64,000 nucleotides of DNA from Smallanthus sonchifolius (lineage: Eukaryota; Streptophyta; Magnoliopsida; Asterales; Asteraceae), in contig CM042030.1 of NCBI GenBank assembly GCA_023525975.1, positions 31,242,350 to 31,306,349 of the forward strand, in the 5' to 3' direction. The notes beneath the pieces are model-generated. The model was not told where the DNA came from and ran no database searches. It worked only from the letters and a program-made list of their open reading frames with translations. Made by a program: the position numbers and the translations under genes. Of this stretch, positions 44,600 through 57,000 are shown piece by piece (within the stretch, counting starts at the first letter, position 1; every line of letters starts with the position of its first letter).

Positions 44600-47296
44600 A
44601 TAAACAAAGAAAATCAGTTAGAAATTGGAATCCAAGCCATTGTGGTCTTGGGTCGTCCAGATGGATCAAAATAAACAACTTCAATCAATTCACAATCAAC
44701 ATTGTCATCAACCTTTGGAACATAAGATTCATAATTAGACCTTCTCAATGAAGACATAGTATGATTAATTGGAAAAACGTTATTAGATTTATGATTATCA
44801 GATTCAGGTATTTCCAAAAATTTGTTTAGTTTCCTGTTACGTCTTCTTCGTTGTGGTCTAGAAAGTTTGACCTCAGCTTGAGAACCTTTTGGAATTCCAA
44901 CATGTGGAATCTCAAACTTCTTTTGAAAAACAACTGATTTAGAAATATGCTTATCATGTTGCTTAAATCCCGAAGATTTAGCAAATGATTGACAAGGCAC
45001 ATTCTTTACAACACTACACGTAGGCTTTCACACATTTTATCTTTTCAGAATCGGCACCACTCATATTTATTACTCTAAATGCATCTATCACGGGTAACAT
45101 TTTTCACTACCTTTGGTTCATCAAGTTGCACTTCCTTAGGAATGCCTTCAACCTTTTTATCATCAAAAAATTCATCCTCGGAATCAGAATTAAAGATCAT
45201 ATCTTCACCAGTTACTGGATTTACTTTCAACACCGTCTTTGGATCAATTTTGCTCTTCATGAATAATTTCTGGTTCAACCACATAATTTGCATTGAATGG
45301 TGGAGGAACAAATCTAATTCCAGCAACCCTCTTAGTAGGATCAGCATTAGCATTAAAGTAATTCAATACCACAGATGAATTTTCAAAATTTTCCAGCTTT
45401 CTATGTAATTTGATCACTTCAGATTCTTTATCAGAAATTTATTTGTTCTTCTGAGCGACAATTTCATTTCGCTTCTCAATCTCAGCATATGCCATATCCA
45501 GATGATATGTTTGTTCTTTATATTTCAATCCCAAAGAGTTCAAATCTCTTTTCAAAGACTCAATTCTATCTATACACAATTTATCATTATCTTTCAATTT
45601 TTGATTAACTAACTATCACAAATTAAATTTGTGTTATCATCCATTAATTTTTTGCATTTTATCTTTTATACTGATGCAATTAGAGCAATAAATATGACAG
45701 ACAGAATCTTTTACCTTTGAAGGATCTGACATATCTGCCATGAAGACTTTTGCAATCGGAATATTTTCAGAATCAACACCATTAGAAGAATTTTGAGTTA
45801 ATACAATATCATCTTCAGATACACCAGATACAATATCAGACTCAACATTATGTACTTGATCATGCTCTTCATCAGCACTTGGCAAACTCTCACCATCACT
45901 TGAGCTATCATCATCAGTTGCCTCTTCAGATTTTGCAGAATGAATCTCAGCTACAAAAGCTTGACTTACAGTACCAACCAAATCTTCAAGATGAATACCC
46001 CAGTCATAATTTTCATCATTCTGAGCAACCAAAGCAGATGATGCAGATGCATGATTAGAATTTCCAAAGCCAGAGGAGCCATGTGACTAATTACGATTGT
46101 TCTGAAAGTTATAAGGCTTCTTCTAAGAATCAAATTCAACTTTTGGTTTCACACATTCTTTGGTAAAATGACCATACTCCTGAAAATTATAGCAACGAAC
46201 TTTGGTTTTGTCAAATCCCATACGTGAACGACTGTTAGAAACGATATACTTTCTTCCAGTCTTCTTCAAAAAATCATTTGCTTGTCTCATCAGCATAGCC
46301 ATATTCCATTGAATGTTCATCTCTTCCAGATCAACAGGATCAATCTGTCTGAAATCCTCCTCAATAACATCTGGATCATGAATCTGTACTCCAATAAAAT
46401 TTTCATAAAAAGCCATAAAGGAATAAAACGTCGCTAAATAATCATCAGCAACTCTGTGATGAAGAAGCAGTATTTGCAGAGAAACCAAAATGACTTAGAA
46501 CCCCAGAACAATGATCATTAGAAACATCTTGAGTATCACCAGAAAAGAACGCAACCCCTACACCAGTTTTGCCAGAAAACTTAGCAAAATACATTGAAGG
46601 ATCTTGAATATGCTTCATATTGGTTTCCTTCTTCATATTCAAATCATGTGATTGAATCTTGCCAAGAACCTCTTCAAGAGACATAATTTTATACTTGACA
46701 TTCTCTTTTATCAAAACTGTATACACATCAAATTTAGATGGTAATGCCTCCAAAAACTTATCATTTATCTCTTCAGTCTCATAAACCACTGAAGCACTTG
46801 ACAATTCACTCAGCAAATGATAGAATCTCGTTGCAAGATCATCTAAAGATTCATTTTGAAAGTGCTTGAATACTAATAATTGCTTCTTCAGTAATTCTTT
46901 TCTGCTTTTCTTAACATCCAAACTACCTTCACACCGCTTTTGTAATGCTTCCCACAATTGTTGAGAAGTCCTGAATTGTTTAAAGCTATGATAAATTTCT
47001 TTAGGAAGAGACATTGAGATACTAGCCATTGCCTTCTTTTCTCTATCAAACAGTATTTTTTCTTCTATGGTTAACACAGATACCGATTTAGGAACATCAT
47101 CCTTTCCCATCCAAGTATATGTTGGATGTGTATAGCCTTCCAAGATTGGAATCCACAAACTTGTATCAGTAAAAGACAAGAACTGATCAAACCGATCTTT
47201 CCAGTTAGAATAATCTGCAAGACTTAACAATTTGGGTGGTTTTTGAGATGTACCAATCTCGTTATCGTAATTTAACATATTAGTCACTTGCACCAT
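44600..47296 (-). pseudogene. gag: copia A copy 3 gag and gag extension
   Basis: I place the start at MVQVTNMLNYDNEIG (ATG at 47296), after the leader palindromes. gag core: DYSNWKDRFDQFL, FRTSQQLWEALQKR, QNESLDDLATRFYHLL. After a frameshift near 46460 comes LEEMNIQWNMAMLMRQA and an altered zinc knuckle, CYNFQEYGHFTKEC, with the second Cys replaced by Phe. Then follow an acidic Ser/Asp-rich stretch (45637-46032), a coiled-coil-like region with stops (45360-45636), and a basic RPQRRRRNRKLNKF segment (about 44850) before protease. Several stops. Confidence 0.88.
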
Positions 47297-47344
47297 ATTT
47301 GCTATTTTCAGAAAAAATTTGCAAGTGTTGAACAAATACTCCCC

Positions 47345-47531
47345 TTAGGCGAAGATAATAAGTTCGCTTCAAAGAGAAATACGCGAATTTGATATCAAGC
47401 GAACTTGATAAGTTCGCTTAACCAAGAAACTCCGGTAAGTTCGCCTACTAAGTTCGCTTAAATTGAAAGAAGCAAACTTGATAAGTTCGCTTGCTAAGTT
47501 CGCCTGCAACAAATATCAGCAAGTTCGCTTG
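47345..47531. repeat. GCGAACTT palindrome cluster in the gag leader
   Basis: About eight half-sites and one perfect inverted pair (arms AAGCGAACTT and AAGTTCGCTT) between primer site and gag start, plus mutated partners (CTTCGCC, AGTTTGCTTC type). It is the third location of the family motif in this element besides the LTR and the ORF3 upstream region. Confidence 0.88.
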
Positions 47532-47836
47532 CTTCAGCTGTAATAAACTCAACAACCCAAACACGAACTCATAGCGCCGAAAATCATCATTTCTCACAGA
47601 TTTGAAGGAATTGGAAGAAATTGGACCGTAGGATTTGGTATTTTATGAATTAGAACACTTCTATCGGATTAATTTCACCAAAATCCACCTCAAATCCACG
47701 AATTCAGCAGTAAAATCAGCTTCAAGAACTTGAAAACTCCATGGATACAAAACTTCTAAAAATGATCAATTTCTTGTCAAATTGTACACAAAAACGTCTC
47801 TAATCACCAAGAATAAAACACAAATCATGAGCAAAA

Positions 47837-47848
47837 GCTCTGATACCA
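47837..47848 (-). promoter_or_regulatory. primer-binding site, copia A copy 3
   Basis: Minus strand TGGTATCAGAGC, complementary to initiator tRNA-Met, two bases after the 5' LTR end. Confidence 0.95.
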
Positions 47849-47850
47849 CT

Positions 47851-48297
47851 TGTAGGTCCACGTGACTCATCTAACAGATCGATCTCGTGACAGGACGTCT
47901 CGATAACACGGAGTGCGGAATCCTTCATGTTAACGTATGCAAACGAATTGACAATAGAAACAACAGGTAAATAAACTTCTCTTTGTATATCACCAAAAAC
48001 ATAGAGTTTACAGAATACGATCAATCAAGTCTTTCTACTTCTCTATCTAAACAGATTTTGTAAACTCCTATTTATAGACACAAACTCTGCAATAGGCGAA
48101 CTTAACAAGTTCGCCTCAAAGATGCTTAGGCGAACTTAACAAGTTCGCCTCTAATAGGCTAGGCGAACTTAACAAGTTCGCCTCTTGCAGAACTTGTTCT
48201 ATCACTTAGACAAAATCTATACAATTACATAAAAAACATAAAGACAATAAGACCTAAACTATTACAAAGCTTTTGTCATACATTCTATGTCCTAACA
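47851..48297 (-). repeat. 5' LTR of copia A copy 3
   Basis: 447 bp; minus strand TGTTAGGACATAG...GGACCTACA. Three nearly perfect GGCGAACTT/AAGTTCGCC pairs (48093-48183) end about 15 bp before the TATA box (CTATAAATAGG, about 48066-48076). Transcription of the element would start just beyond. Confidence 0.95.
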
Positions 48298-49315
48298 AAA
48301 GGTTATGATACCATATGGGTGATAGTAGACAGATTGACTAAGACTGCTCACTTCTTACCAATACGTGAGACATACTCTTCAGAAAAGTTAGCAGAGGCAT
48401 TTATCAAAGATATTGTTTCATGGCATGGAGTGCCGGATTCAATTGTATCTGACAAAGACACACATTTTATGTCGCGTTTCTGTAAGAGATCCATGAAGAA
48501 ATGGGAACTAAGTTATTGATTAGTACGACATATCTTCATCAAACAGACGGTCAAAGTGAAAGAACGATACAAACACTTGAGGATATGTTGCGTTCTTGCA
48601 TTATTAACTTCGGTGGAAGTTGGGATAGTCATCTACCTTTGGCAGAATTCTCGTATAATAAAAGCTATCTTGCAAGTATTGGCATGCCGCCGTACGAAAT
48701 GTTGTACGGAAGAAAATGTAGAACTCCCATCTGTTGGGGAGAAGTTGGACAGAAAGATTTAGGAAGTAAAGAAATTGTCCAAGAGATAGGGGTAAAGTTA
48801 GAGTAGATTAGAGCTCGTCTGAAAGCTGCTCATGATAGGCAAAAATCCTATGCAGATAAAGGCGAAGACCGATAGAATTCCAAGTCAGAGATTACGTTCT
48901 GCTGAAAGTATCTCCGTGGAAAGGAATAATTAGATTCAGAAAGAGAGGGAAGTTAAGTCCAAGATTCATTGGACCATTTAAGATTATAGCTCAAATAGGA
49001 AAGGTTGGTTATAGACTAGAGTTGCTAGAAGAGTTGAGTGGAATCCATTCAACATTCCATGTATCGCACTTGCGAACATGTTTGGCAGATGAAACCTCTC
49101 ATGTACCACTGAATGATATAGAGGTAGACGAAAGATTGAATTATTTCGAGAAGCCAATGGTTATACTCGATTGGAAAGAAAAGAGATTACGAAATAAAGT
49201 AATCAAACAAGTGAAAGTTCAGTGGCAACATCGAAAGGGATCTGAAGCTACATGGGAAACAGAGGAAGAGATGAGGCAATCATATCCCTACTTATTCAAG
49301 TAAGTAACCAGTTTC
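48298..49315 (+). pseudogene. gypsy integrase end and chromodomain relic
   Basis: Begins inside integrase (DTIWVIVDRLTKTAHFLPI), with IVSDKDTHFMSRF, QTDGQSERTIQTLEDMLR and the catalytic-Glu segment LAEFSYNKSY. A frameshift lies near 48500, a stop at 48804-48806, and a disordered stretch 48810-49020. Then comes the C-terminal part (STFHVSHLRTCLADE) and a chromodomain-like VQWQHRKGSEATWETEEEM, ending at 49303. It is a different gypsy lineage from 22016-31514. Confidence 0.9.
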
Positions 49316-49345
49316 GAGGACGAAACCTTTGTAAGGGGGTAGATT

Positions 49346-50385
49346 TGTAACACCCCAATTCTTGTAAAGAGCATAAGTATAGGGACTGAAAAAGTCATTA
49401 GAGGAAACACTAGGGGGTTAAAGTAAGATTATGTTAAAGTACCAGGGATTTGAATGCAATTAGTTCAAAGTCACGGCGCTAAAAATGAAAAAATGGTGAA
49501 AGTTAGACGATTCCAGACCAACATCAGGAAGGATAACGGTCCGCTATGTAGGGCGCAAGGATTCATCCGAAGAATGCCACGTGTCAGCTGACTAATCATC
49601 GAAATCTGACGCGTGTATAGTGGATAACGGACCACCACGAAGGGCATAACGGTTCGCTATTCCCATAACGGAGTGACATCCATGAACTAGCAGTTCGCTA
49701 TGTGCTCGCCAAGCCAATAAGCCGCCTCATATGGATGTCGGACCGACATCCATATGTATATCGGTCCGCTATGGACCCGAAGGGCAGCCTATATATAGTT
49801 GGACCTTGAGATCGGTTTTAGACACTCCCATATCACAAAACACCTTATAAAACACACACTTAGCCTCGATAAGCATGCCCAGAAGTCCCGGTTTGCGTAG
49901 AGAAGTCTAGTTTCCAGTCTTTCGGCTCCAATACGCAGTAGATAGTTCCGAGGTAAGGTTCCGACTAGTTCCTAATGACTTGGTTACTATCACTAAGCTA
50001 GGGACTTATGATTAAGTAATGTAATAATGACTTAGGACTCTGATCCAAGTCGTTGTGTTGTTTAAATTAGCACGTAAAGTATGATTAGAAGAGAATGAAG
50101 TTAGAGGTGAGTTCTATGAGGCCCTTTTTAAATGTTTTACTTTAAATGTTTTGGGCCGGTATGCATGCTAGAAATATTTACATAAATGTTATATACATAT
50201 TTAGGATAACATTCTTGTGTTGCAAGAGGTTATGAATAAAAGATGTTTAAATCTTAAAACTAAGTAACAGAGTATTCATGAAATATCAAAGAAGTGATTA
50301 GGTAACCATCCGACCAGTATGTAGATGTTTTGTCTAAGGAAAGAGTGGTAATCCCTCCTAGACCCGTCATTCTTTCCTGGAACAT
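49346..50385 (+). repeat. gypsy LTR (3' LTR, truncated)
   Basis: Polypurine GTAAGGGGGTAGATT (49331-49345) is followed by TGTAACACCCCAATTC. Palindromes with CGGTCCG/CGGACCG cores (49510-49770) come before a TATA box (CTATATATAGTTGG, 49790-49803). Conserved TAGATAGTTCCGAG|GTAAGG (donor-like, 49953) and GAG|GTGAGTTC (50106) follow. The LTR is cut at about 50385, where copia C begins. Confidence 0.85.
49510..49780. repeat. CGGTCCG/CGGACCG palindrome cluster with a 29-nt near-perfect palindrome
   Basis: Five or so ATAACGG(T/A)CCGCTAT-type sites. The most striking is at 49728-49756: 14-bp arms (CATATGGATGTCGG and its inverse) around a single A. The cluster ends directly upstream of the TATA box. 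Confidence 0.9.
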
Positions 50386-50390
50386 TTCTG

Positions 50391-52334
50391 TTGGAGGTAC
50401 TACTCTGGAAAGATAACACCTTATCTTCTTTGGTATACCATGGAGAAACCTTTAGAAAAAGGAAAGATAAAGGGAAAGCCATTGATCCTAACACTCGAAA
50501 GAAAAAGAAACCAAAGTCTGGCGGTGATGGTGAAGGATTTATGAAAGCCGCCAAAGAAAGTTATGTCCGTCATCAACATAGAAGTCCATTGAGACTTAAA
50601 ACTCCTCCTCCCCACGGTATAATCGAAGAAGATATGGAAGCAGATCGATTGGCCTGTGCCGCTCTAGAAGCCGAAGGACCTCCTCCGTCCAGGTAAACAG
50701 AAGGCACTTCAAGAACAAGACACTCTCCACCGAAGACACAACAAAACCCTCAGACCGGCACTCCTAAGAGACTGAAAACTATGGACAGAAAGAAGACAAG
50801 GCCATTTGCAAAACTTGTTCATCCTCCTGTAAAAGAATCGTTGGTTCTTGAGTTAGTTGAAAAGGTCGGGGTTGAAACTGCTAAGCTGATAAGATGGATG
50901 AAGGGGAAGATAGAGGCTTCAAGGAATAGAGAAGATGACTGGGATGATGAAATTGATGATTTAAAAGAAACAGTATCTAATCAAGCAAAAGAAATTGAGA
51001 AGCTGAAATGTCAACTAATGAATCAGACATCTTTGAACAAGGATATGCAGACTAACATGAATGATATGGGAAAGGCCTTGGTTGTTTTGAAGAAAGGAGG
51101 ATTAATTTTAACAAAAGAAGTAAACAGGCTGCGAGAAAGACTGAATGAAGAGCCTATGAATTTTGAGGATGTATTTGATATGTCTGCCTCTAATGATGTG
51201 GTGATTTTTTATTTTGATCAAGAAGAAAAGGAAGAAGAGAAAGTTGAGAAACCATATGATATGGAACCAAGCACAGAGTTACAAAAACCAAGAGATAATG
51301 ATGATAAAGGACCTTATGGTACAAGACTGGGAGCATGTGGTACAAGCTCTAGTGCACCTGTCACCAAGACTGCTACTGATGAAGGTGTCAAGGCTAGTGA
51401 TGTTGTAGGTGCTTCCGATGTTCCTGAATCGGGAGTTTTCGAGGATGAAGATATGATTTAAGAGATTCCTGAGGTGTTTGTTGAAGAAGGAGAAGGAGAG
51501 AGGACATGCTATGAAACTGTCTTTGGTGAGTCTATCAACTTTGATGACGATGAACCAATTGACAGAACTGACTGGTTCAAGGCTCTCAAGCCAACTCCTC
51601 GCTGTCTTCATCAAAACATAGAAGTGCTACACCGTGCGTTTGACTGCAAGATCATTTCATGGGCTTATGACGGGTTAAAGCAATTATTTGTCATCAAGCG
51701 AAGAATGGGCAACATTCAATATTTTCAAAACGAGCGTGATCTTCAATCTTTGCCATCCTGGGATATTTATGCATTGGAGAACTTAAACATGATCAATCAT
51801 GGCAACCACTCTGAAGGTACCAACGTTGAGCAGTTGATCATCTCTGAATGTCATAAACGGTTTCCAACTTCTAAGCCCCTGCAACCTAAAATGAGAATGT
51901 CAAAGAAAGAAATAGATCAGATCACCAAGCATCCAAAGATTATCACTTATGTGAAGCCAGCCAAAGTCCTAAACAGGGTTCTAATCCCTCCAGAAAGAGA
52001 AGCCTGCCTACATCATTTCATCAAGTGGTATTATGACAACCTCACTAGAGAGGTCGTGCTATGAAGAGACGGGACTCCAGTGAATGATGTTTGTGTGCTA
52101 GATCCATTAGATATGTTCTCTTTCTCAATTCCCGACCTCCAGATCTTATTCAAGGGCAACATCAGAATGGGTGCAGGTTACGCAACTCAAGAGGAAGCTA
52201 CCTTATTTGCTCGTGCTACTACCCGAGCTTTGAAATTGAAGAAGAAAATGGCTGAACTTAAAGCTAACATTTAAGCTAAAGAAAAGGAAGAGAAGCCCGA
52301 GGATCCAGTGGAGGAGAGGCCCAAGGAAGACTAG
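50391..52334 (+). pseudogene. ORF3-like gene of copia family C, broken by stops only
   Basis: One frame runs through the whole interval, interrupted only by stops at 50694-50696, 51459-51461, 52062-52064 and 52272-52274, with no frameshift seen. Features: Lys-rich start (RKKKKPKSGG), coiled coil near 50930-51160 (DLKETVSNQAKEIEKLKCQL), acidic stretch (about 51220-51480), then a module matching the copia A ORF3 C-terminal domain: IISWAYDGLKQLFVIKR followed by QYF against IISWFYDGESKLFVIKR followed by QYL. The rest is too diverged to align by eye. Function unknown. Confidence 0.82.
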
Positions 52335-52369
52335 AGCGTCAGGAATGCAATGATTTTGGGGGAAATTTT

Positions 52370-52827
52370 TGGAACCTGATAAACCGTTGTATTCCTGATA
52401 AACTATAGGGGCTATTTTGTACTTATTGTAAAACTAGGTTTTGCTCTAAGAGTCACTAGCGACTCTTTTTTTTTTTTTTTTTTTTTTGTCGGTTGCCAGC
52501 CGACTCTCACTGAGAGTCGGCAATCTTCATGACGACTCTTGCTATATTTCTATAAATAGCAGACCAAAAACCTAGCAAATTAGATCTTCGATTGTGTATC
52601 GTTATTATAGTCGTTTGGATAGCCGGAAGAAGGGTTTTGTGTAATCTTTGTGTATCCAGGAGCCAATTTGTATTCAATATAGTGGATGTTATGAATCAAT
52701 CTTGTTTATGTTCATCTTGTGTTTGCTCTTCATCTTGATTTTCTTAGTTTTATCAACAATCAGCTTCATAATAGCTGATTTGTTGATTATATCCTGTCTA
52801 GAATCATTCTAGCACTAGGATCCTACA
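52370..52827 (+). repeat. 3' LTR of copia C
   Basis: Starts near TGGAACCTGATAAACC after a purine tract (exact first base uncertain) and ends ACTAGGATCCTACA. It has two inverted repeats, a T-run and a TATA box (TTCTATAAATAGC, 52548-52560). Confidence 0.72.
52450..52521. repeat. GAGTC/GACTC palindromes and T22 run in copia C LTR
   Basis: GAGTCACTAGCGACTC (52450-52465), then about 22 T, then a perfect inverted repeat with arms GCCGACTCTC and GAGAGTCGGC around ACT (52499-52521). It ends about 28 bp before the TATA box; a further GACGACTC half-site lies between. Confidence 0.9.
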
Positions 52828-53312
52828 ATCAGGACCTATAATGTTTGAACCCATGTTTCTAAAAAATGATTGTTATGTGTTTTTTTTAAGTTAAATGGAA
52901 TTTTTTAAAATTTGTAAGTTTGAATAATGTTTGTTAGATATTAGGATTATTATGTGTATTTTTAATATTTTTTAAGATGTCGTCTGGTTCCTAATCCGTT
53001 CTAACCAGTGGACCGGGATGTTCATAGGCTAATACATCCATTGGCATCTTTGGTACCTGCTTTGAGTTCAGAGTTTGTTTTTGTGCAGCGGAATAATGTT
53101 TGAAAATGAATCGTTTCATCTCAACCTCAAGGGTTGGTTTTGTAAATATCAGAATCTGGTCGTGTGGATAAAATATTATTGTATTTCAATACTTGGGTAT
53201 AAAACCCGATCGGTTGTACATTTGATTTCAAATAAAAAATCTGACACAAAGTTAGTAAAAATTACAAGGATGTATTATGCCTAAGGAATCGTAATCCTTT
53301 AGGCACCTTAAC
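52828..53312. other. unassigned sequence
   Basis: About 480 bp between copia C and the next LTR. AT-rich, no ORF with recognisable motifs. It may be older element or original host spacer. Confidence 0.5.
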
Positions 53313-54021
53313 TATAACACCTCGAAAATTCCCTAAGAAAATAAAGGATTAAAATTGCCAAATTTCATGGCTAGAATGAGAATATTCAAAGTTCAGAGAT
53401 CAAAAGTGAAAATTTTGGAAAACAGCCTTGTAACGGACCGTCATGGTTTGGTAATGGTCTGTTACGGCCATGACGGACCGTCATGGTTGGTGACGGCCCG
53501 TGCCGCAAAAACCACCAGCGGTTTAGGGTTTCTGACATGTGTCTAGTGACTCAGCCTCGTGACAGACCGTCACAGCCTGGTAACGGCCCGTTACGTGCTC
53601 AGGAAGTGCGTAGCCGTCAAGCAAAGGCGTGACGGATCGTCACGCCTGGTAACGGTCCGTCACGGACCCGAAAGTTGCCCCATAAATAGTTGGTTGATCT
53701 TGGCCATTTTACACATCCCATACACCATCAAAAACACACACAAACCTCTGAAGCTTTGATCTCGAGCCCCGTTTCGCGTACGAGAGTTCGGTTTCTAGCA
53801 ATTCGACTCCAAATTGCCATAGATAGTGCTGAGGTAAGGTTCTGACCTATTATTTAGTTTTGTTTATAAACCACTAAGCTAGGACTGTGTAATTAAGTAA
53901 TGTCGTGTCATATCTAGGAGCTTTGTCCAAGGTGTTTGCCATATTACTGAATTGATAAGCCAAAATACTACCGAGGTGAGTTCTTCAACTGTGATGCAAC
54001 TGAACTAACCGTGGCTCTGTT
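53313..54021 (+). repeat. gypsy LTR fragment (5' part)
   Basis: TATAACACCTCGAAAATTCC (a G-to-A change of the usual TGTAACACC), palindromes (53431-53670), TATA-like CATAAATAGTTGG (53682-53694), donor-like TGCTGAG|GTAAGG (53834) and GAG|GTGAGTTC (about 53978). Cut at 54021 by the next LTR. Same group as 49346-50385. Confidence 0.82.
53431..53670. repeat. GACGGACCGTC palindrome cluster
   Basis: About eight TAACGG/GACGG-(A/T/C)-CCGT sites in 240 bp. The best is CATGACGGACCGTCATG at 53469-53485 (8-bp arms, one central base). Ends about 12 bp before the TATA-like box. Confidence 0.88.
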
Positions 54022-57000
54022 TGTCACACCCCAACTCGCAGCAGAAGACTTAAGCAAGTGTGGTGGCAACGGAAGTTGTTACCCATAAGCAAACACAACG
54101 TATAAAATCATGGATACATTACTTAAAAGTAGTTTAGTTGTCAACATTACACAAGATTATTGAAAGTGTTTAGTCACCAAAACCAAAGTTTAAACACGAC
54201 ATTAGATGTTGACATTAGGTCCCGACACACGTATCCATGACACGATAGTTTGCTACTATAAAACCGACTTTCATTCCCCAATGCATGAGCTACTTACCTG
54301 AAAAACATGCCAAGTAAAATATGTCAACATAAAGTTAGTGAGTTCACAGGTTTTATCAATATCATAAGATATACTTCATATTTATGGAAAAGGTACGTGA
54401 CGATGTATCGTTATACTAGTGAACAGTCAGAAGTTTGCAAGGCCTCACGACTAGATCGAAACCAAGAGCCCATAATCAAATCCAAAACCAACGCCCAAAG
54501 ACGCCTCAACATATAAAACTCCCGTTACACAAGGACCATGACACCTGGCCGGGGAGCGGGCTGTCACACCCAATAGATCTATCAGTATATCCTACGGTCC
54601 CTTCTACGGAGACTAATGATTATGAATGTAGGACCGAATCCCTCTGAGAGCGTATCAATCAGGAACTACTAAATAGCTACAGTACCTCAAGGCCATCTAA
54701 GTTCATGTTCAACACACTGTTATACTCATCACAAAACTAATTTACCTTTTCCGGCATGTTTCTCCCCCGGTATTTGAAAACATAACAAAACATTTAAATA
54801 GGGGGCGTGAAAACTCACCTTAACGCGTATGCTAGCAAATAAAGATTATCCAAGGAAACGACCGAGATACCCGCACCCTAGAACCCAAGGGATACATTTA
54901 ACGGTCATTCACAAGTCTATCAAGTACGTTTGTTCACCCAAACTACCAGACTTAGTTATGTTTCCTTTTTTAAAATACTTTATCCAGACGATCCGTTGGT
55001 GACTCGATCAAGGTCAATTTATATTCTACTAAGTGTCAAATTAACTATTTTAACCAAAAATACCTAGCACCATTGGTTTTATCCAAAACACAATTATTAT
55101 TATTATTTTTATGTAAAATATATATTTACATGAAAATACCCCACGGTAAGATTTTAATGCGTTTAACACGATGATTCACATAACACACTCGAATGCACCA
55201 AATTTACCAATAAACATACAAATGCATGAAAAATGTCACTAAACATCTTTAAGCACTCAAATAAAGCGAAATGCATCTAAGTCAACAATTTCACATACTT
55301 AGCCATTTATAGTAATTTCCACCAAATGTTATATTTTTATTATTAAAAATATATAAGTATCTATATAGTATTTTATTCATAAAAATACTTTGGGTTCATA
55401 TGTATATAAAAATATATTTTCTTACAAAAAATATATTATTTGACTATTTACACATTTTAAGTTCAACGGCTACCTTTTACGCGTTAAAACCGAAACGGTA
55501 ACTGTTATTAAACGGTTTTTAATTTTATTATACAAAACACTTAATTTAATTAATATATACTAAATTATCTATGGTAAAACTCATTTTAACCATAACTTCA
55601 TAAATTTACTAATCTTTGTAAAAATTCATATTTACTTGTATAATTAATCGTTTTACCGAATTTTAAAAGTAAGAACCGACACCTAGACATGAACTAACAT
55701 CCATATTAAGTTATAAACATTATTATAAGTCATATGAACTTATTTTTACATCAAAGTTGTTGTTTAGACATTTATACCAAAAATAAGTATTTTTACTCGT
55801 TAAAAGTACCGTTCTAAGCACTATTTACGCATAGTTCTTAAGGATTAACGTCTATACTTATGCTCAAACACTTAGATAAATTATATTACATGTTTTTACC
55901 ATAAATTATATGTTTTGGACCTGTTTTGTTTCATATTTACAAAACAATGAAATTACATGTGTTTTAAGTGTCCAAAATAGTCAAAATATACGTATTTTGC
56001 TATATAATACTAATATATATGTATTATATCTTTTAGTCCTTCATCCATGATCATATATTATGTATATGGTACGGATTTCTTTCAATCAAATCTATCCAGA
56101 ATTTATCTTGAGCAAAACTCACTAATTTAGGTATTTTCAACATGAAATAAGGTGATTTTTAGACTTTAATATATATGTAACATGTCACCAATCCACTTTT
56201 TATCATTTGTAGTTGTTAGATTACTTTTTAATACTTGTATAACATATGTTTTATGCATTAACTTTCAGATTTCAAATAAATGATTGCATGAATGAATAAA
56301 TACTCAAAAAGCACAATCATATGCTTAGTTTTCTTGAAGTCAACAACCAATATGCTTCCAACAATTTTTGAATTAACATTTTTATGACTAAAATACACTT
56401 TTACATCAGATTCAAATGGTTATTTTTGTTGGAGAAAAATGAACATGAAGATCATCCATTTAAACAAGCAAAACACTTCAAAATCAAAACTCAACATACA
56501 CATATGCATGCATCCATCGCACGGTTCACACACACACTTACACAACCTTTTTAGCTTTGTTTTTAGTTGTGAAAACCCTTATTTTAAACATCTCCAAGAA
56601 ATATTTGGTTATGGGTGAATTATTCTTGTTTTAAAATCAACAAGAACAAGGATGAAGAAATAAGAACAATATGAATCAAAAGAGAGTTTTATACCCTTGA
56701 ATACTTGAAATGAAGAAGATAGTGGACTTGTAAAAGCTTCCGAAATCCAAAATGTGGCTTGTTCTTGCTTCCAAGGCCTCAAACAACTTCACCAAGACAA
56801 ACACAACTTGAACATGGATGAAGATTCAAGCTTGTTCTTGGTGAAATGAAGATGAAAACTCAAGAAAGAGGAGAGATGGAGGAGGGTTTCGGCCAAAGAG
56901 AGAGATGTGAGAGAGTGTAGGTGAGGGGTTGAGTGTTTTAATGGAAAATTTCTTGGAAATATGGGGAGTTGAAGATTTTTAATGATAAGTTAAGAGACAT

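Larger units (their letters stand above)
32715..48297 (-). mobile_element. Ty1/copia family A, copy 3, full length, inactive
   Basis: 5' LTR (48297-47851), primer site, leader, gag, protease, integrase, RT, RNase H, spacer, ORF3, polypurine tract and 3' LTR (35995-32715), all on the minus strand. A 2830-bp solo gypsy LTR lies inside the 3' LTR. By eye the two LTRs differ at roughly 15-20 positions, so the insertion is not recent. Flanks AAGCT (32710-32714) and AAAGG (48298-48302) do not match, and the flanking gypsy relics are of opposite orientation. Confidence 0.95.
50386..52827 (+). mobile_element. Ty1/copia family C, 3' end
   Basis: A diverged ORF3-like gene, a purine-rich tract (TTTTGGGGGAAATT, 52353-52367) and an LTR ending GGATCCTACA, the same end as copia B. 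It is truncated on the left within the gene. The family differs from A and B in sequence but keeps an ORF3 between pol and the 3' LTR. Confidence 0.78.
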
